Position numbers and translations under genes: made by a program. The notes below the pieces were generated by a model. That model was not told where the DNA came from and made no database searches. It saw only the letters and a program-made list of their open reading frames with translations. Positions 1-8,610 of a stretch of 64,000 nucleotides of DNA are shown piece after piece; within the stretch, counting starts at the first letter, position 1, and every line of letters begins with the position of its first letter. The stretch spans positions 112,699-176,698 of the forward strand of contig NZ_LIPF01000001.1 in the NCBI RefSeq assembly GCF_001905385.1. Direction: 5' to 3'. This DNA is from Streptomyces sp. CB02414. GTDB lineage: Bacteria; Actinomycetota; Actinomycetes; Streptomycetales; Streptomycetaceae.

Positions 1-887
1 GCGTTGGCGCCGCAGTGGTACGACACCGGGTCGGCGTGCAGCAGGACCCGGAAGCCGTCGGGAGCGGCGGCGCGCACGGCCGCGACCGCCGCCTCCTGGA
101 GGGTGCGGGCCCGCTCGTCCCGCCAGGCGCGCGTGGCGTTCGCGTCCCCCTCGCCGAGCAGTTTCTCCACGCCCGCCCAGCCCCCGTCCGACGGTGCGCT
201 CCCCCGCCACACCGGCTCCAGCGCGGCGCGCACGGCGGCGGCCAGTGCGTCGGCGTCGAGGCCCCGCGTGCCGTAGCCCTCCCGGCAGTGCGGGCAGAAG
301 CACAGGGACATGAGGTACTGCCCGGCGTCCCCGAGACCGACCCCGCCGGTCTTGTCGTGGGCGTGCAGGTGGGCGAGGCCGTACCAGCCGAGGGACTCCA
401 GCTCGGTGCCGCGTGCCCCGGGACGCGTCGCCGCCTCGGCGGCCAGGTCGGTGAGGTATGCGCGGGTGGCGGGCTGCGCGATGCACGGCGCCCACGGGTA
501 GCGGTCGCCGTAGGCGTTGACGACGGAGGTGTGCGGGTGCTCCGCGCCGAGGCGGGAGTTGTGGGCGAGGACGACCCAGGTGTGCACCTCCAGGCCCGCG
601 TCCGCGAGCGCGGCGGCGGCCTCGCCGTACGCGTCGCCGGGCGCCCAGTCGCCGGCCTCGTACGGGTGCGGCTCGCGGCCCTCCCAGCGGGCGGTGTCCG
701 GCGGGTAGAGGACGGCGGCGTGCTCGGCGGTGACGACGCGGTGGCGCGGGTGGCGGGGGGTCAGGGCGCGGGTGGAGTGGTAGGCGGCGGCGAGCGTCAC
801 CTGCTCCACGCCGAGGTCCGCGACGCGCTCCGCCGCCGCCGGGTCCCCGTTGACGTCCCAGGGGTAGACGAACGCCGACGCCCTCAC
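1..887 (-). CDS. Conserved protein of unknown function in the uronate cluster (3' end outside window)
   Basis: The reading frame starts at a GTG whose last two bases and the next base form the TGA stop of the upstream dehydratase (GTGA overlap), so the two genes are translationally coupled. About 295 residues are visible and the frame runs off the window. The N-terminus (SAFVYPWDVNGDP) leads into a segment that reads like the alternating beta/alpha units of a TIM-barrel hydrolase, with repeated His, Asp and Trp positions (TWVVLAHNSR, WYGLAHLHAH) and a CFCPHC cysteine cluster near residue 200 that could bind metal. I do not recognise the family. Its coupling to a 5-dehydro-4-deoxyglucarate dehydratase, opposite a uronate dehydrogenase, suggests a role in uronate or aldarate use; this is inferred from context only. 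Confidence 0.7.
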   Translation of the reverse strand, partial: MRASAFVYPWDVNGDPAAAERVADLGVEQVTLAAAYHSTRALTPRHPRHRVVTAEHAAVLYPPDTARWEGREPHPYEAGDWAPGDAYGEAAAALADAGLEVHTWVVLAHNSRLGAEHPHTSVVNAYGDRYPWAPCIAQPATRAYLTDLAAEAATRPGARGTELESLGWYGLAHLHAHDKTGGVGLGDAGQYLMSLCFCPHCREGYGTRGLDADALAAAVRAALEPVWRGSAPSDGGWAGVEKLLGEGDANATRAWRDERARTLQEAAVAAVRAAAPDGFRVLLHADPVSYHCGAN

Positions 888-1834
888 TGGTCGCCCTCCG
901 CGTCCAGCAGCGCCTGGCCCCGCTCGATCAGCAGGGCGAGCTGCTTCACGTGCTCCTCGGCCGGCTCCTGCAACGGCGTCCGCACCTCCCCCACGTCCAG
1001 GCCGCGCAGCCGTACACCCGCCTTGACCAGGGCGACGGCGTACCCGCGGCCCTTGGCCCGCAGTTCGACGAACGGCCGGTAGAAGCCGTCCAGCAGACGG
1101 TGCACGGTGGCGTCGTCGTCCTCGCGCAGCGCCCGGTGGAAGGCGAGGGCGATCTCGGGGGCGAAGCAGAAGACGGCGGACGAGTAGAGGGTGACGCCGA
1201 GGGCGCGGTAGGCGAGCTGGGTCTGCTCGGCGGTCGGCAGCCCGTTGAAGTAGAGGAAGTCGTCGTCCGGGGCCTCGGTGCGCACGGCGCTGACGGTCCG
1301 CTGCATGAGGTCGAGGTCGCCGAGGCCGTCCTTGAGGCCGACGATCCCGTCCGTGCGGGCCAGCCCGACCACCGTTTCCGGGGTGAGCACGGCGTTGTCG
1401 CGCTGGTAGACGACGACCGGCAGGGCGGTCGCGGCGGCCAGCTCGCGGTAGTGCCGCAGCAGCCCTTCCTGCCCGGCGACGACCAGGTAGGGCGGCATGG
1501 CGAGCAGGCCGTCGGCCCCGGCCTCCTCGGCGAGGCGGGCGTAGCGCACGGCGAGGGCGGTGCCGTAGCCCGCTCCGGCGAGGACGGGGACGCGTCCCGC
1601 GGTCTCCTCGACGGCCGCCCGTACGCACGCCTCGAACTCCTCGGGCGTCAGCGCGTGGAACTCGCCGGTGCCGCAGCAGGCGAAGACGGCGGCGGCACCG
1701 GCGTCCACCCCGCGGCGCACGTGCGCGCGGTAGACGTCGAGGTCCACTCCGCCGTCGGGGCCGTAGGCCGTGACGGGAAAGAACAGCGGCCCGCTGGGGA
1801 CGGTGAGCCGGGCGGCGAGAGGGGCTGAGGTCAC
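884..1834 (-). CDS. 5-dehydro-4-deoxyglucarate dehydratase (DapA/KDGDH family)
   Basis: A class I aldolase-like lyase of the dihydrodipicolinate synthase superfamily, about 316 residues. The family enzyme converts 5-dehydro-4-deoxy-D-glucarate to 2,5-dioxopentanoate, CO2 and water, in the oxidative route from uronic acids to 2-oxoglutarate. Visible features are the FFPVTAYG start of the barrel, CCGTGEFHAL in place of the GTTGE of true DapA, a YQRDN tyrosine region and the Schiff-base lysine in GLKDGLGD. An ATG six codons upstream is open, but the GTG chosen here has a good GGGGAG ribosome site five bases in front. The divergent uronate dehydrogenase supports KDGDH over DapA, and a true dapA lies at 20.3 kb. 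The exact substrate is an inference from family features and context. Confidence 0.85.
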   Translation of the reverse strand: MTSAPLAARLTVPSGPLFFPVTAYGPDGGVDLDVYRAHVRRGVDAGAAAVFACCGTGEFHALTPEEFEACVRAAVEETAGRVPVLAGAGYGTALAVRYARLAEEAGADGLLAMPPYLVVAGQEGLLRHYRELAAATALPVVVYQRDNAVLTPETVVGLARTDGIVGLKDGLGDLDLMQRTVSAVRTEAPDDDFLYFNGLPTAEQTQLAYRALGVTLYSSAVFCFAPEIALAFHRALREDDDATVHRLLDGFYRPFVELRAKGRGYAVALVKAGVRLRGLDVGEVRTPLQEPAEEHVKQLALLIERGQALLDAEGDQ

Positions 1835-1849
1835 GGGCGCTCCCCATTC

Positions 1850-1864
1850 CATATGTATGATATG
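1850..1864. promoter_or_regulatory. Inverted repeat, possible operator of the uronate genes
   Basis: CATAT-N5-ATATG is a perfect five-base inverted repeat just upstream of the dehydratase start. The sequence is locally AT-rich in a 73% GC context. A second CATATG lies at 1965-1970, beside the promoter of the divergent gene, and GATATGCG (1859-1866) is a near inverse of CGCATATG (1963-1970). A regulator binding both ends of the divergent region is plausible. No regulator gene for it is visible in the window. Confidence 0.4.
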
Positions 1865-1928
1865 CGTCTACATTTCTGAACGCGACCACGCTAAGCGGCT
1901 CCGTGAACACCGTCAAGCAGGCGCCCTC

Positions 1929-1957
1929 TTGACGCCCGACCACCCGCTCCTTACCGT
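1929..1957 (+). promoter_or_regulatory. Candidate vegetative promoter of the uronate dehydrogenase gene
   Basis: TTGACG (1929-1934), a 17-base spacer and TACCGT (1952-1957) fit the Streptomyces HrdB-type consensus TTGACN-N16-18-TAGPuPuT fairly well. Transcription would start about 65 bases before the downstream gene. Confidence 0.5.
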
Positions 1958-2030
1958 GTCCACGCATATGAACACCAGGCACGGATCCGTACAACTGTCG
2001 CCGCTTCAGGAAACTCAGGAGTCCCGAAGG

Positions 2031-2840
2031 ATGCCCGCTCCCCGCACCGTCCTGCTCACCGGCGCCGCCGGCGGCCTCGGCACCCTGATGCGGGAGCTGC
2101 TGCCCGCCCACGGCTACGCGTTGCGCCTGCTCGACCTGCACCCGGTCGAGGGCGAGCCGGACGCGATCGTCGCCGACCTCGCCGACCGGGCGGCGGTGCG
2201 CGAGGCGGTCCGGGGCGTCGACGCGATCATCCACCTCGCGGGCATCTCCCTGGAAGCCCCCTTCGACAAGATCCTGAAGGCCAACATCGAGGGCACGTAC
2301 AACCTTTACGAGGCCGCCCGCGAGGAGGGCGTCGCCCGCATCGTCTTCGCCTCCTCCAACCACGCCGTCGGCTACACCCCGCGCCCCCGGGGAGGCGACC
2401 CGCTCATCCCGGTCGACACCCCGCGCCGCCCCGACACCTTCTACGGCCTCTCCAAGTGCTTCGGCGAGGACCTCGCCCAGCTCTACTGGGACAAGCACGG
2501 CCTGGAGACGGTCTCCGTCCGCATCGGCTCCTGCTTCCCCGAGCCGACCAGTGTGCGCATGCTCTCGGTGTGGATGAGCCCCGCCGACGGCGCCCGGCTC
2601 TTCGACGCCGCCCTGACCGCCCGGAACGTCGGGCACACCGTCGTCCACGGCTCCTCCGCCAACACCCGCCTGTGGTGGGACCTCACCTCCGCGCGGGCGC
2701 TCGGCTACGCACCGCAGGACGACTCCGAGCCGTACGCCGCGAAGCTGATCGCCGAACAGGGCGAACTCGACCCGGACGATCCGGCACACGCCTGCCTGGG
2801 CGGTCACTTCGTGACCGACCCCCCGATCTGGCCGTACTGA
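2031..2840 (+). CDS. udh: Uronate dehydrogenase (NAD-dependent SDR)
   Basis: A short-chain dehydrogenase/epimerase of 269 residues. Family members oxidise D-glucuronate or D-galacturonate to the aldarolactone with NAD+ in the cytoplasm. The N-terminal Rossmann motif is TGAAGGLG at residues 10-17. Family-specific blocks follow: IIHLAGIS, a catalytic serine region ASSNH, then YGLSK with the catalytic Tyr and Lys, and RIGSCFPEP. These blocks match what I recall of characterised bacterial uronate dehydrogenases. AGGAG lies 11 bases before the start. The divergent dehydratase carries out a later step of the same pathway. The aldarate dehydratase step between them is not in the window. Confidence 0.88.
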   Translation: MPAPRTVLLTGAAGGLGTLMRELLPAHGYALRLLDLHPVEGEPDAIVADLADRAAVREAVRGVDAIIHLAGISLEAPFDKILKANIEGTYNLYEAAREEGVARIVFASSNHAVGYTPRPRGGDPLIPVDTPRRPDTFYGLSKCFGEDLAQLYWDKHGLETVSVRIGSCFPEPTSVRMLSVWMSPADGARLFDAALTARNVGHTVVHGSSANTRLWWDLTSARALGYAPQDDSEPYAAKLIAEQGELDPDDPAHACLGGHFVTDPPIWPY

Positions 2841-2859
2841 CCGGAACCGGTCGGCCAAC

Positions 2860-2894
2860 GGGGCGGGCGGGCACCGAACGGGCCCGCCCGCCCC
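2860..2894 (+). terminator. GC-rich hairpin after uronate dehydrogenase
   Basis: A perfect 13-bp stem (2860-2872 with 2882-2894) and a nine-base loop starts 19 bases after the stop codon. It has no T tract, as is common for actinobacterial terminators. Confidence 0.6.
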
Positions 2895-3112
2895 GGCATG
2901 CGGGCGTCCGCACTGCCCGTTCCCACCCTCCCCGCCGCCGACTGCCAGGTCCGGGACGGGCACCCGGCGACCGGAACGGGCACAAACGGGCAGCATCGGC
3001 TCCGCGACAGACCTGGTCAGTGCCGCACGGCCGCTGTACAACTTCCCCCATGGGTCCCACGGGCCCGAACGGGCAAGGTCACGGCGACGAGGCGGTGAGG
3101 CGGGTGTTCGGC

Positions 3113-3883
3113 ATGGGCACGAGGACGGCGGAGGAACGCCAGCGGGAGATCGTGCGGATCGCCCGAGCCACCGGCTCCGTCGACGTCACCGCGCTCGCCG
3201 CCGACCTGGGCGTCGCCAAGGAGACCGTCCGCCGGGACCTGCGCGCCCTGGAGGACCACGGCCTGGTCCGCCGCACCCACGGCGGCGCCTATCCCGTGGA
3301 GAGCGCCGGGTTCGAGACCACGCTCGCCTTCCGCGCCACCAGCCACGTGCCCGAGAAGCGCCGGGTCGCCGCCGCTGCGGCCGAACTGCTCGGCGACGCC
3401 GAGACGGTCTTCGTCGACGAGGGCTTCACCCCCCAGCTCATCGCCGAGGCCCTGCCCCGGGACCGCCCGCTCACCGTCGTCACCGCCTCCCTGCCGGTCG
3501 CCGGCGCGCTCGCCGAGTCCTCGGACACCTCCGTCCTGCTGCTCGGCGGCCGGGTCCGCTCGGGCACGCTGGCCACCGTCGACCACTGGACGACGAAGAT
3601 GCTGGCCGGCTTCGTCATCGACCTGGCGTACATCGGCGCCAACGGCATCTCCCGCGAGCACGGCCTCACCACCCCCGACCCGGCGGTCAGCGAGGTCAAG
3701 GCCCAGGCCATCCGGGCCGCCCGCCGCACCGTCTTCGCGGGCACGCACACCAAGTTCGGGGCGGTCAGCTTCTGCCGGTTCGCGGAGGTCGGCGCCCTGG
3801 AGGCGATCGTCACCAGCACCCTGCTGCCCACGGCCGAAGCCCACCGCTACTCACTGCTCGGCCCGCAGGTCATCCGCGTCTGA
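3113..3883 (+). CDS. DeoR-family transcriptional regulator of sugar use
   Basis: A 256-residue DeoR/GlpR-type repressor. The N-terminal winged helix-turn-helix reads VDVTALAADLGVAKETVRRD, followed by the family signature RRTHGGAY near residue 60. The C-terminal DeoRC sugar-phosphate sensor domain has the expected VFVDEG, VVTASLPVA and LLGGRVR blocks and the ANGIS segment. In-frame GTG codons at 3095 and 3104 are alternative starts, and the ribosome site is weak for all three. The gene points at the sugar/polyol transport operon 93 bases downstream and probably controls it; the ligand cannot be read from the sequence. Confidence 0.85.
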   Translation: MGTRTAEERQREIVRIARATGSVDVTALAADLGVAKETVRRDLRALEDHGLVRRTHGGAYPVESAGFETTLAFRATSHVPEKRRVAAAAAELLGDAETVFVDEGFTPQLIAEALPRDRPLTVVTASLPVAGALAESSDTSVLLLGGRVRSGTLATVDHWTTKMLAGFVIDLAYIGANGISREHGLTTPDPAVSEVKAQAIRAARRTVFAGTHTKFGAVSFCRFAEVGALEAIVTSTLLPTAEAHRYSLLGPQVIRV

Positions 3884-3976
3884 CACACCGAACCACCGAC
3901 ACACCGACCCACGCCCCCGGAGGGCACCCCACACCCTCCGCTGCCCCATACCTCCCCATATGTTCAGGAGCGATCC

Positions 3977-5350
3977 ATGCGAACCCAGAGCCGACGGAGG
4001 CTGCCGCGAGCCACGCTCGCCATGGCCGCCGCAGGGACGCTGCTCGCCCCGCTGCTCTCCGGCTGCTGGGTCGGGGCGGGCGGCGCCGGATCCGGCGGCA
4101 ACTCCATCAACGTCCTGATGGTCAACAACCCGCAGATGGCCGAGTTGCAGAAGCTCACCGCCGACCACTTCACCAAGGACACCGGCATCAAGGTGAACTT
4201 CACCGTCCTGCCGGAGAACGACGTCCGCGACAAGATCAGCCAGGACTTCGCCAACCAGGCCGGCCAGTACGACGTCGCCACCCTCTCCAATTACGAGATA
4301 CCGATCTACGCCCGCAACGACTGGCTGCACGAGATGGACTCCTACGTCGCCGACGACCCGGCGTACGACCAGCAGGACATCCTGAAGCCGATGCGCGAGT
4401 CCCTCACCGGCGACGACGGCAAGCTCTACGGCCAGCCCTTCTACGGCGAGTCGTCCTTCCTGATGTACCGCAAGGACGTGTTCGAGCAGGAGGGCCTGAC
4501 CATGCCCGAGCGTCCCACCTGGACCCAGGTGGCGGACCTCGCGGCCGAACTCGACGGCGCCGAGCCGGACATGAAGGGGATCTGCCTGCGCGGCCTGCCC
4601 GGCTGGGGCGAGCTGATGGCGCCCCTGACGACGGTCGTGAACACCTTCGGCGGCACCTGGTTCGACGAGAACTGGAACGCCCGGCTCGACTCCCCCGAGT
4701 GGGAGAAGGCGACGAAGTTCTACGTCGACCTGGTCCGCGAGCACGGCCAGTCCGGCGCCGCCCAGTCCGGCTTCGCGGAGTGCCTGAACAACATGACCCA
4801 GGGCAACGTCGCCATGTGGTACGACGCCACCTCCGCGGCCGGCTCCCTGGAGTCGGCGAACTCCCCCGTCAAGGGCAAGATCGGCTACGCGCCCGCCCCC
4901 GTGGAGAAGACCGACTCCTCCGGCTGGCTCTACACCTGGGCCTGGGGCATCCAGAAGGCCTCCCGCAACCCCGACAAGGCCTGGCAGTTCGTCTCCTGGG
5001 CGTCCAGCAAGGAGTACGAGCAGCTGGTCGGCGACGAGATCGGCTGGTCCAACGTCCCGGCCGGCAAGCGCGCCTCGACGTACGAGAACCCGGACTACGT
5101 CAAGGAGGCCGCCGCCTTCCAGGAGATGACCCGGGCGGCCATCGAGGGCGCCAAACCCAAGGACCCCGGCGTGCAGCCGCGCCCCGCGCCCGGCATCCAG
5201 TTCGTCGGCATCCCCGAGTTCACCGACCTCGGCACCAAGGTCTCCCAGGAGATCAGCGCGGCCATCGCCGGACGCCAGTCCGTCGAGGAGGCCCTGAAGA
5301 AGTCCCAGCAGCTCGCCGAGCAGATCTCCGAGGAGTACGAGGGACGATGA
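3977..5350 (+). CDS. Sugar/polyol ABC transporter substrate-binding lipoprotein
   Basis: A 457-residue extracellular solute-binding protein. A basic n-region and hydrophobic stretch end in the lipobox LLSGC, so the protein should be lipid-anchored outside the membrane. The mature part reads like a family 1 binding protein (INVLMVNNPQM, YDVATLSNYE, YGQPFYGESSFLMYRKD), and it most resembles sorbitol/mannitol-type (SmoE-like) binding proteins. It is first in a four-gene operon; its stop overlaps the next start as ATGA. Assignment to polyols rests on the DeoR regulator and the terminal zinc dehydrogenase, both typical of polyol operons. Confidence 0.88.
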   Translation: MRTQSRRRLPRATLAMAAAGTLLAPLLSGCWVGAGGAGSGGNSINVLMVNNPQMAELQKLTADHFTKDTGIKVNFTVLPENDVRDKISQDFANQAGQYDVATLSNYEIPIYARNDWLHEMDSYVADDPAYDQQDILKPMRESLTGDDGKLYGQPFYGESSFLMYRKDVFEQEGLTMPERPTWTQVADLAAELDGAEPDMKGICLRGLPGWGELMAPLTTVVNTFGGTWFDENWNARLDSPEWEKATKFYVDLVREHGQSGAAQSGFAECLNNMTQGNVAMWYDATSAAGSLESANSPVKGKIGYAPAPVEKTDSSGWLYTWAWGIQKASRNPDKAWQFVSWASSKEYEQLVGDEIGWSNVPAGKRASTYENPDYVKEAAAFQEMTRAAIEGAKPKDPGVQPRPAPGIQFVGIPEFTDLGTKVSQEISAAIAGRQSVEEALKKSQQLAEQISEEYEGR

Positions 5351-6291
5351 GCGCCACGACAACGGCCCCCTCGGCCGCACCCGACCGCGTACCCACCCCC
5401 GTCCGCCCGCCGTCCCCACGGCTGAAGGCATGGGCCACCCGGGCCCCGCTTCTCCCCGCCCTCATCTTCATGATCGTGGTCACCCAGCTGCCCTTCGTGG
5501 CGACCCTGGTGATCTCCTTCTTCGACTGGAACGCCCTCTACCCCGACGCCCGCTCCTTCACCGGCTTCGGCAACTACGGCGACGTGCTGTCCGACCCGGC
5601 GCTGCGCAAGTCAGTGTGGACGACGATCCTGCTGACCGTGGCGGTGGTCCTGGCCAGCCTGGTCCTGGGCCTGGCCCTCGCCCTGCTCCTGGACCGGAAG
5701 TTCAAGGGCCGGGGCGTGGTGCGCACCCTGCTGATCGCGCCGTTCCTGGTCGTCCCGGTCGCGGCGGCGCTGCTCTGGAAGCACGTCCTCTACAACCCGG
5801 AGTACGGCCTGCTCAACGGCCTGCTGCACTACGTCGGCGGCCCGCAGCCCGACTGGATATCCAACACCCCGCTGCTCGCGGTCGAGGCCGCGCTGGTGTG
5901 GCAGTGGACGCCCTTCATGATGCTGATCCTGCTCGCCGGCCTCCAGAGCCGGGACCAGCAGCAGATCGAGGCCGCCCGGGTGGACGGCGCGAGCGACTGG
6001 CAGATCTTCGTCCACCTCACCCTGCCCCACCTGCGCCGCTACCTGGAACTCGGCGCCCTGCTCGGCTCCATCTACATCGTCCAGAACTTCGACGCGGTCT
6101 TCACGATCACCTCCGGCGGCCTGGGCACGGCCAACCTGCCCTACACCGTCTACCAGAGCTTCTACCAGGCCCACGAGAACGGCCTCGCCTCGGCCGCGGG
6201 CGTCCTGGTCGTCATCGGCTCCATCATCATCGCCACCTTCGCGCTGCGCGTGGTGTCGTCCCTGTTCCGCGAGGAGGTCGGCCGCGCATGA
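5347..6291 (+). CDS. Sugar/polyol ABC transporter permease (MalF/SmoF type)
   Basis: A 314-residue inner-membrane permease with six predicted membrane segments, the first near residues 35-57. The cytoplasmic EAA loop that contacts the ATPase reads IEAARVDGASDWQIF around residue 205. Both ends overlap neighbouring genes by ATGA, indicating translational coupling in the operon. It should pair with the next permease to form the channel for the upstream lipoprotein. Confidence 0.9.
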   Translation: MSATTTAPSAAPDRVPTPVRPPSPRLKAWATRAPLLPALIFMIVVTQLPFVATLVISFFDWNALYPDARSFTGFGNYGDVLSDPALRKSVWTTILLTVAVVLASLVLGLALALLLDRKFKGRGVVRTLLIAPFLVVPVAAALLWKHVLYNPEYGLLNGLLHYVGGPQPDWISNTPLLAVEAALVWQWTPFMMLILLAGLQSRDQQQIEAARVDGASDWQIFVHLTLPHLRRYLELGALLGSIYIVQNFDAVFTITSGGLGTANLPYTVYQSFYQAHENGLASAAGVLVVIGSIIIATFALRVVSSLFREEVGRA

Positions 6292-7175
6292 GCGCCACCA
6301 CCGCCGTACGCCCCGCCGCCACCGGCGCCACCACCGACAAGCCCGTACGGGCCCGCCGCAAGGCGGGCGCCGGCCTGGGCCTGGTCGCCTGGCTGGCCGG
6401 CATCGTCTTCTTCCTGCCCATCGCCTGGATGGCCCTGACCTCCTTCCACTCGGAGGAGGACGCCGCCACCAACCCGCCGTCCTTCGCGGCCTCCCTCACC
6501 CTGGACGGCTACCGCGAGTTCTTCGGCGCGGACGGCGGCGCGAGCCCCTGGCCCGCGCTGATCAACTCGGCGGTCGCGTCGGTCGCCTCGACCCTCCTCG
6601 TTCTGGTCCTGGCCCTGCCCGCGGCGTACGCCCTCTCGATCCGCCCGGTGAAGAAGTGGACGGACGTCCTCTTCTTCTTCCTCTCCACCAAGATGCTGCC
6701 GGTGGTGGCGGGCCTGCTGCCGATCTACCTGTTCGCCAAGAACACCGACATGCTGGACAACATCTGGCTGCTGGTCATCCTCTACACCTCGATGAACCTG
6801 CCGATCGCGGTCTGGATGATGCAGTCCTTCCTGGCCGAGGTCCCGGTCGCGATCATCGAGGCGGCCCGGGTGGACGGCGCGAAACTGCCGACCATCCTCG
6901 CCCGGGTGGTCGCCCCGATCGCCCTGCCCGGCATCGCCGCGACCTCCCTGATCTGCTTCATCTTCAGCTGGAACGAACTGCTCTTCGCCCGGGTGCTGAC
7001 GGGCGTGGTCGCCGAGACCGCCCCCGTCTTCCTGACCGGCTTCATCACCAGCCAGGGCCTGTTCCTGGCCAAGGTGTGCGCCGCGTCGCTCGTCATCTCC
7101 CTGCCGGTGCTCGCCGCGGGGTTCGCCGCCCAGGACAAACTGGTCCAGGGCCTGTCGTTGGGAGCCGTGAAATGA
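6288..7175 (+). CDS. Sugar/polyol ABC transporter permease (MalG/SmoG type)
   Basis: A 295-residue permease with six predicted membrane helices. The EAA loop reads IIEAARVDGAKLPTILARVV and a C-terminal conserved FSWNELLFA block is typical of MalG-like subunits. ATGA overlaps join it to both neighbours. No ATP-binding subunit is encoded in the operon. In Streptomyces many such importers share the ATPase MsiK encoded elsewhere, so a shared ATPase is the likely explanation. Confidence 0.9.
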   Translation: MSATTAVRPAATGATTDKPVRARRKAGAGLGLVAWLAGIVFFLPIAWMALTSFHSEEDAATNPPSFAASLTLDGYREFFGADGGASPWPALINSAVASVASTLLVLVLALPAAYALSIRPVKKWTDVLFFFLSTKMLPVVAGLLPIYLFAKNTDMLDNIWLLVILYTSMNLPIAVWMMQSFLAEVPVAIIEAARVDGAKLPTILARVVAPIALPGIAATSLICFIFSWNELLFARVLTGVVAETAPVFLTGFITSQGLFLAKVCAASLVISLPVLAAGFAAQDKLVQGLSLGAVK

Positions 7176-8161
7176 AGGCCGCCGTCATCGAGTCCGTGGG
7201 CCGTGCCGTCGTCACCGAGGTCCCCGACCCGACGCCAGGGCCGCGCGAGGTCGTCGTCGAGGTCGCCGCCTGCGGCCTGTGCGGCACCGACCTGCACATC
7301 CTCCAGGGCGAGTTCGCGCCCAAGCTCCCGATCGTGCCGGGCCACGAGTTCGCCGGCGAGGTGGTCGGCGTCGGAGCCCAGGTCACGGAGGTGGCGGTCG
7401 GCGACCAGGTGGCCGTCGACCCGTCCCTCTACTGCTACGAATGCCGCTACTGCCGCACCGGCCACAACAACCTCTGCGAACGCTGGGCGGCCATCGGCGT
7501 CACCACGGCGGGCGGCGCGGCACAGTACGCGGTGGCACCCGTCGCGAACTGCGTGAAGCTCCCGGAGCACGTCCGCACCCAGGACGCCGCCCTGATCGAA
7601 CCCCTGTCCTGCGCCGTCCGCGGCTACGACGTCCTCCAGTCCCGCCTCGGCGCCCACGTCCTGATCTACGGCTCCGGCACGATGGGCCTGATGATGCTGG
7701 AGCTGGCCAAGCGCACCGGCGCCGCGAGCGTGGACGTGGTGGACCTCAACCCGGCCCGCCTGGAGACCGCCCGCGGCCTGGGCGTCTCGGCCTCGGCCGC
7801 GACCCCCGACGAACTGGACCGCCCCCAGGGCTGGGACCTGGTCATCGACGCCACCGGCAACGCCGCGGCCATCCAGGACGGCCTGGACCGCGTCGCCAAG
7901 GCCGGCACCTTCCTCCAGTTCGGCGTCGCCGACTACGCGACCCGGGTACAGATCGACCCGTACCGCATCTACAACCAGGAGATCACCATCACCGGTTCGA
8001 TGGCGGTCCTGCACAGCTACGAACGCGCGGCCGAGCTGTTCGCGAACGGTGTCCTGGACCCGGACGTCTTCATCAGCGACCGCATCGAGCTGGCCCGCTA
8101 TCCGGAGGCGCTGGAGCAGTTCGCGGCGGGGGTGGGCCGCAAGATCGTGGTCGTGCCGTGA
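7172..8161 (+). CDS. Zinc-dependent medium-chain polyol dehydrogenase
   Basis: A 329-residue zinc alcohol dehydrogenase of the sorbitol/threonine dehydrogenase type. Catalytic zinc ligands are Cys37 (GLCGTD) and His58-Glu59 (GHEF); a Glu lies in ALIEPLSCAV. Cys88, Cys91, Cys94 and Cys102 form the structural zinc lobe. The NAD-binding motif is IYGSGTMGLMM near residue 170. The start overlaps the permease stop as ATGA. It probably oxidises the imported polyol to a ketose; the exact substrate is unknown. Confidence 0.88.
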   Translation: MKAAVIESVGRAVVTEVPDPTPGPREVVVEVAACGLCGTDLHILQGEFAPKLPIVPGHEFAGEVVGVGAQVTEVAVGDQVAVDPSLYCYECRYCRTGHNNLCERWAAIGVTTAGGAAQYAVAPVANCVKLPEHVRTQDAALIEPLSCAVRGYDVLQSRLGAHVLIYGSGTMGLMMLELAKRTGAASVDVVDLNPARLETARGLGVSASAATPDELDRPQGWDLVIDATGNAAAIQDGLDRVAKAGTFLQFGVADYATRVQIDPYRIYNQEITITGSMAVLHSYERAAELFANGVLDPDVFISDRIELARYPEALEQFAAGVGRKIVVVP

Positions 8162-8167
8162 CCGTAT

Positions 8168-8274
8168 AGCCCGTCCGGCGCTTGAGGACGAGGCCGTCCA
8201 GGCCGAAAGCGGGGGTCTGGGGGCGGCAGCCCCCAGGGACGGGAAGGGAAGGGGCGGCGGGGGCGAAAACCCCT
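8168..8274. repeat. Dispersed intergenic repeat with hairpin, copy 1
   Basis: About 107 bases that recur almost unchanged at 43904-44009 (few substitutions, one indel). The unit begins AGCCCGTCCGGCG, carries a perfect 8-bp stem with GGCA loop (8217-8236) and ends in a G-rich run. It starts six bases after the dehydrogenase stop codon and could act as a transcription terminator. The outer GGGGCGGCGGGG arm has no partner here, unlike the second copy. Confidence 0.85.
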
Positions 8275-8309
8275 GGGCCCCCCACCCGCACCCCTCCTAC
8301 GATTCCCGC

Positions 8310-8555
8310 ATGCCCAAACCGAACGGCTTCGCCTACACCGCAACCGCGACCGGCACCGTCCACATCACCCACCACAACCACCCCGCCACCACCCTCAACG
8401 GCTCCCGAGCCGCCCGCTTCCTCCAGGAGGTCACAGCAGGCGACCCCCAGCTGGTCATGGCCCGCTGGACGGGCAACTACAAACACGGAAACGAACGCAC
8501 GGCCCGCAACCACCCCCGCAACAACCCCCGGAACAACCCCCGGCCCCGCCGCTGA
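8310..8555 (+). CDS. Small conserved Streptomyces protein of unknown function
   Basis: 81 residues, starting MPKPNGFAYTATATGTVHIT. The first 65 residues look like a compact beta-rich domain (ATTLNGSRAARFL, LVMARWTGNYKHG); the tail is a basic low-complexity Asn-Pro-Arg repeat. A TACGAT -10 hexamer at 8298-8303 ends six bases before the ATG, so the mRNA is probably leaderless. I recall similar small proteins across Streptomyces but no known function. Confidence 0.7.
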   Translation: MPKPNGFAYTATATGTVHITHHNHPATTLNGSRAARFLQEVTAGDPQLVMARWTGNYKHGNERTARNHPRNNPRNNPRPRR

Positions 8556-8610
8556 CCCGATTGGCCCCCGGGTAAGGGAACGGTAAAACGCCCTCGCTCG
8601 TTCACCCGGC

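Noticed and set aside
3851..5431. 526-codon open frame antisense to the polyol-binding protein
   Set aside because: Composition is that of a GC shadow and it covers a clear lipoprotein gene.
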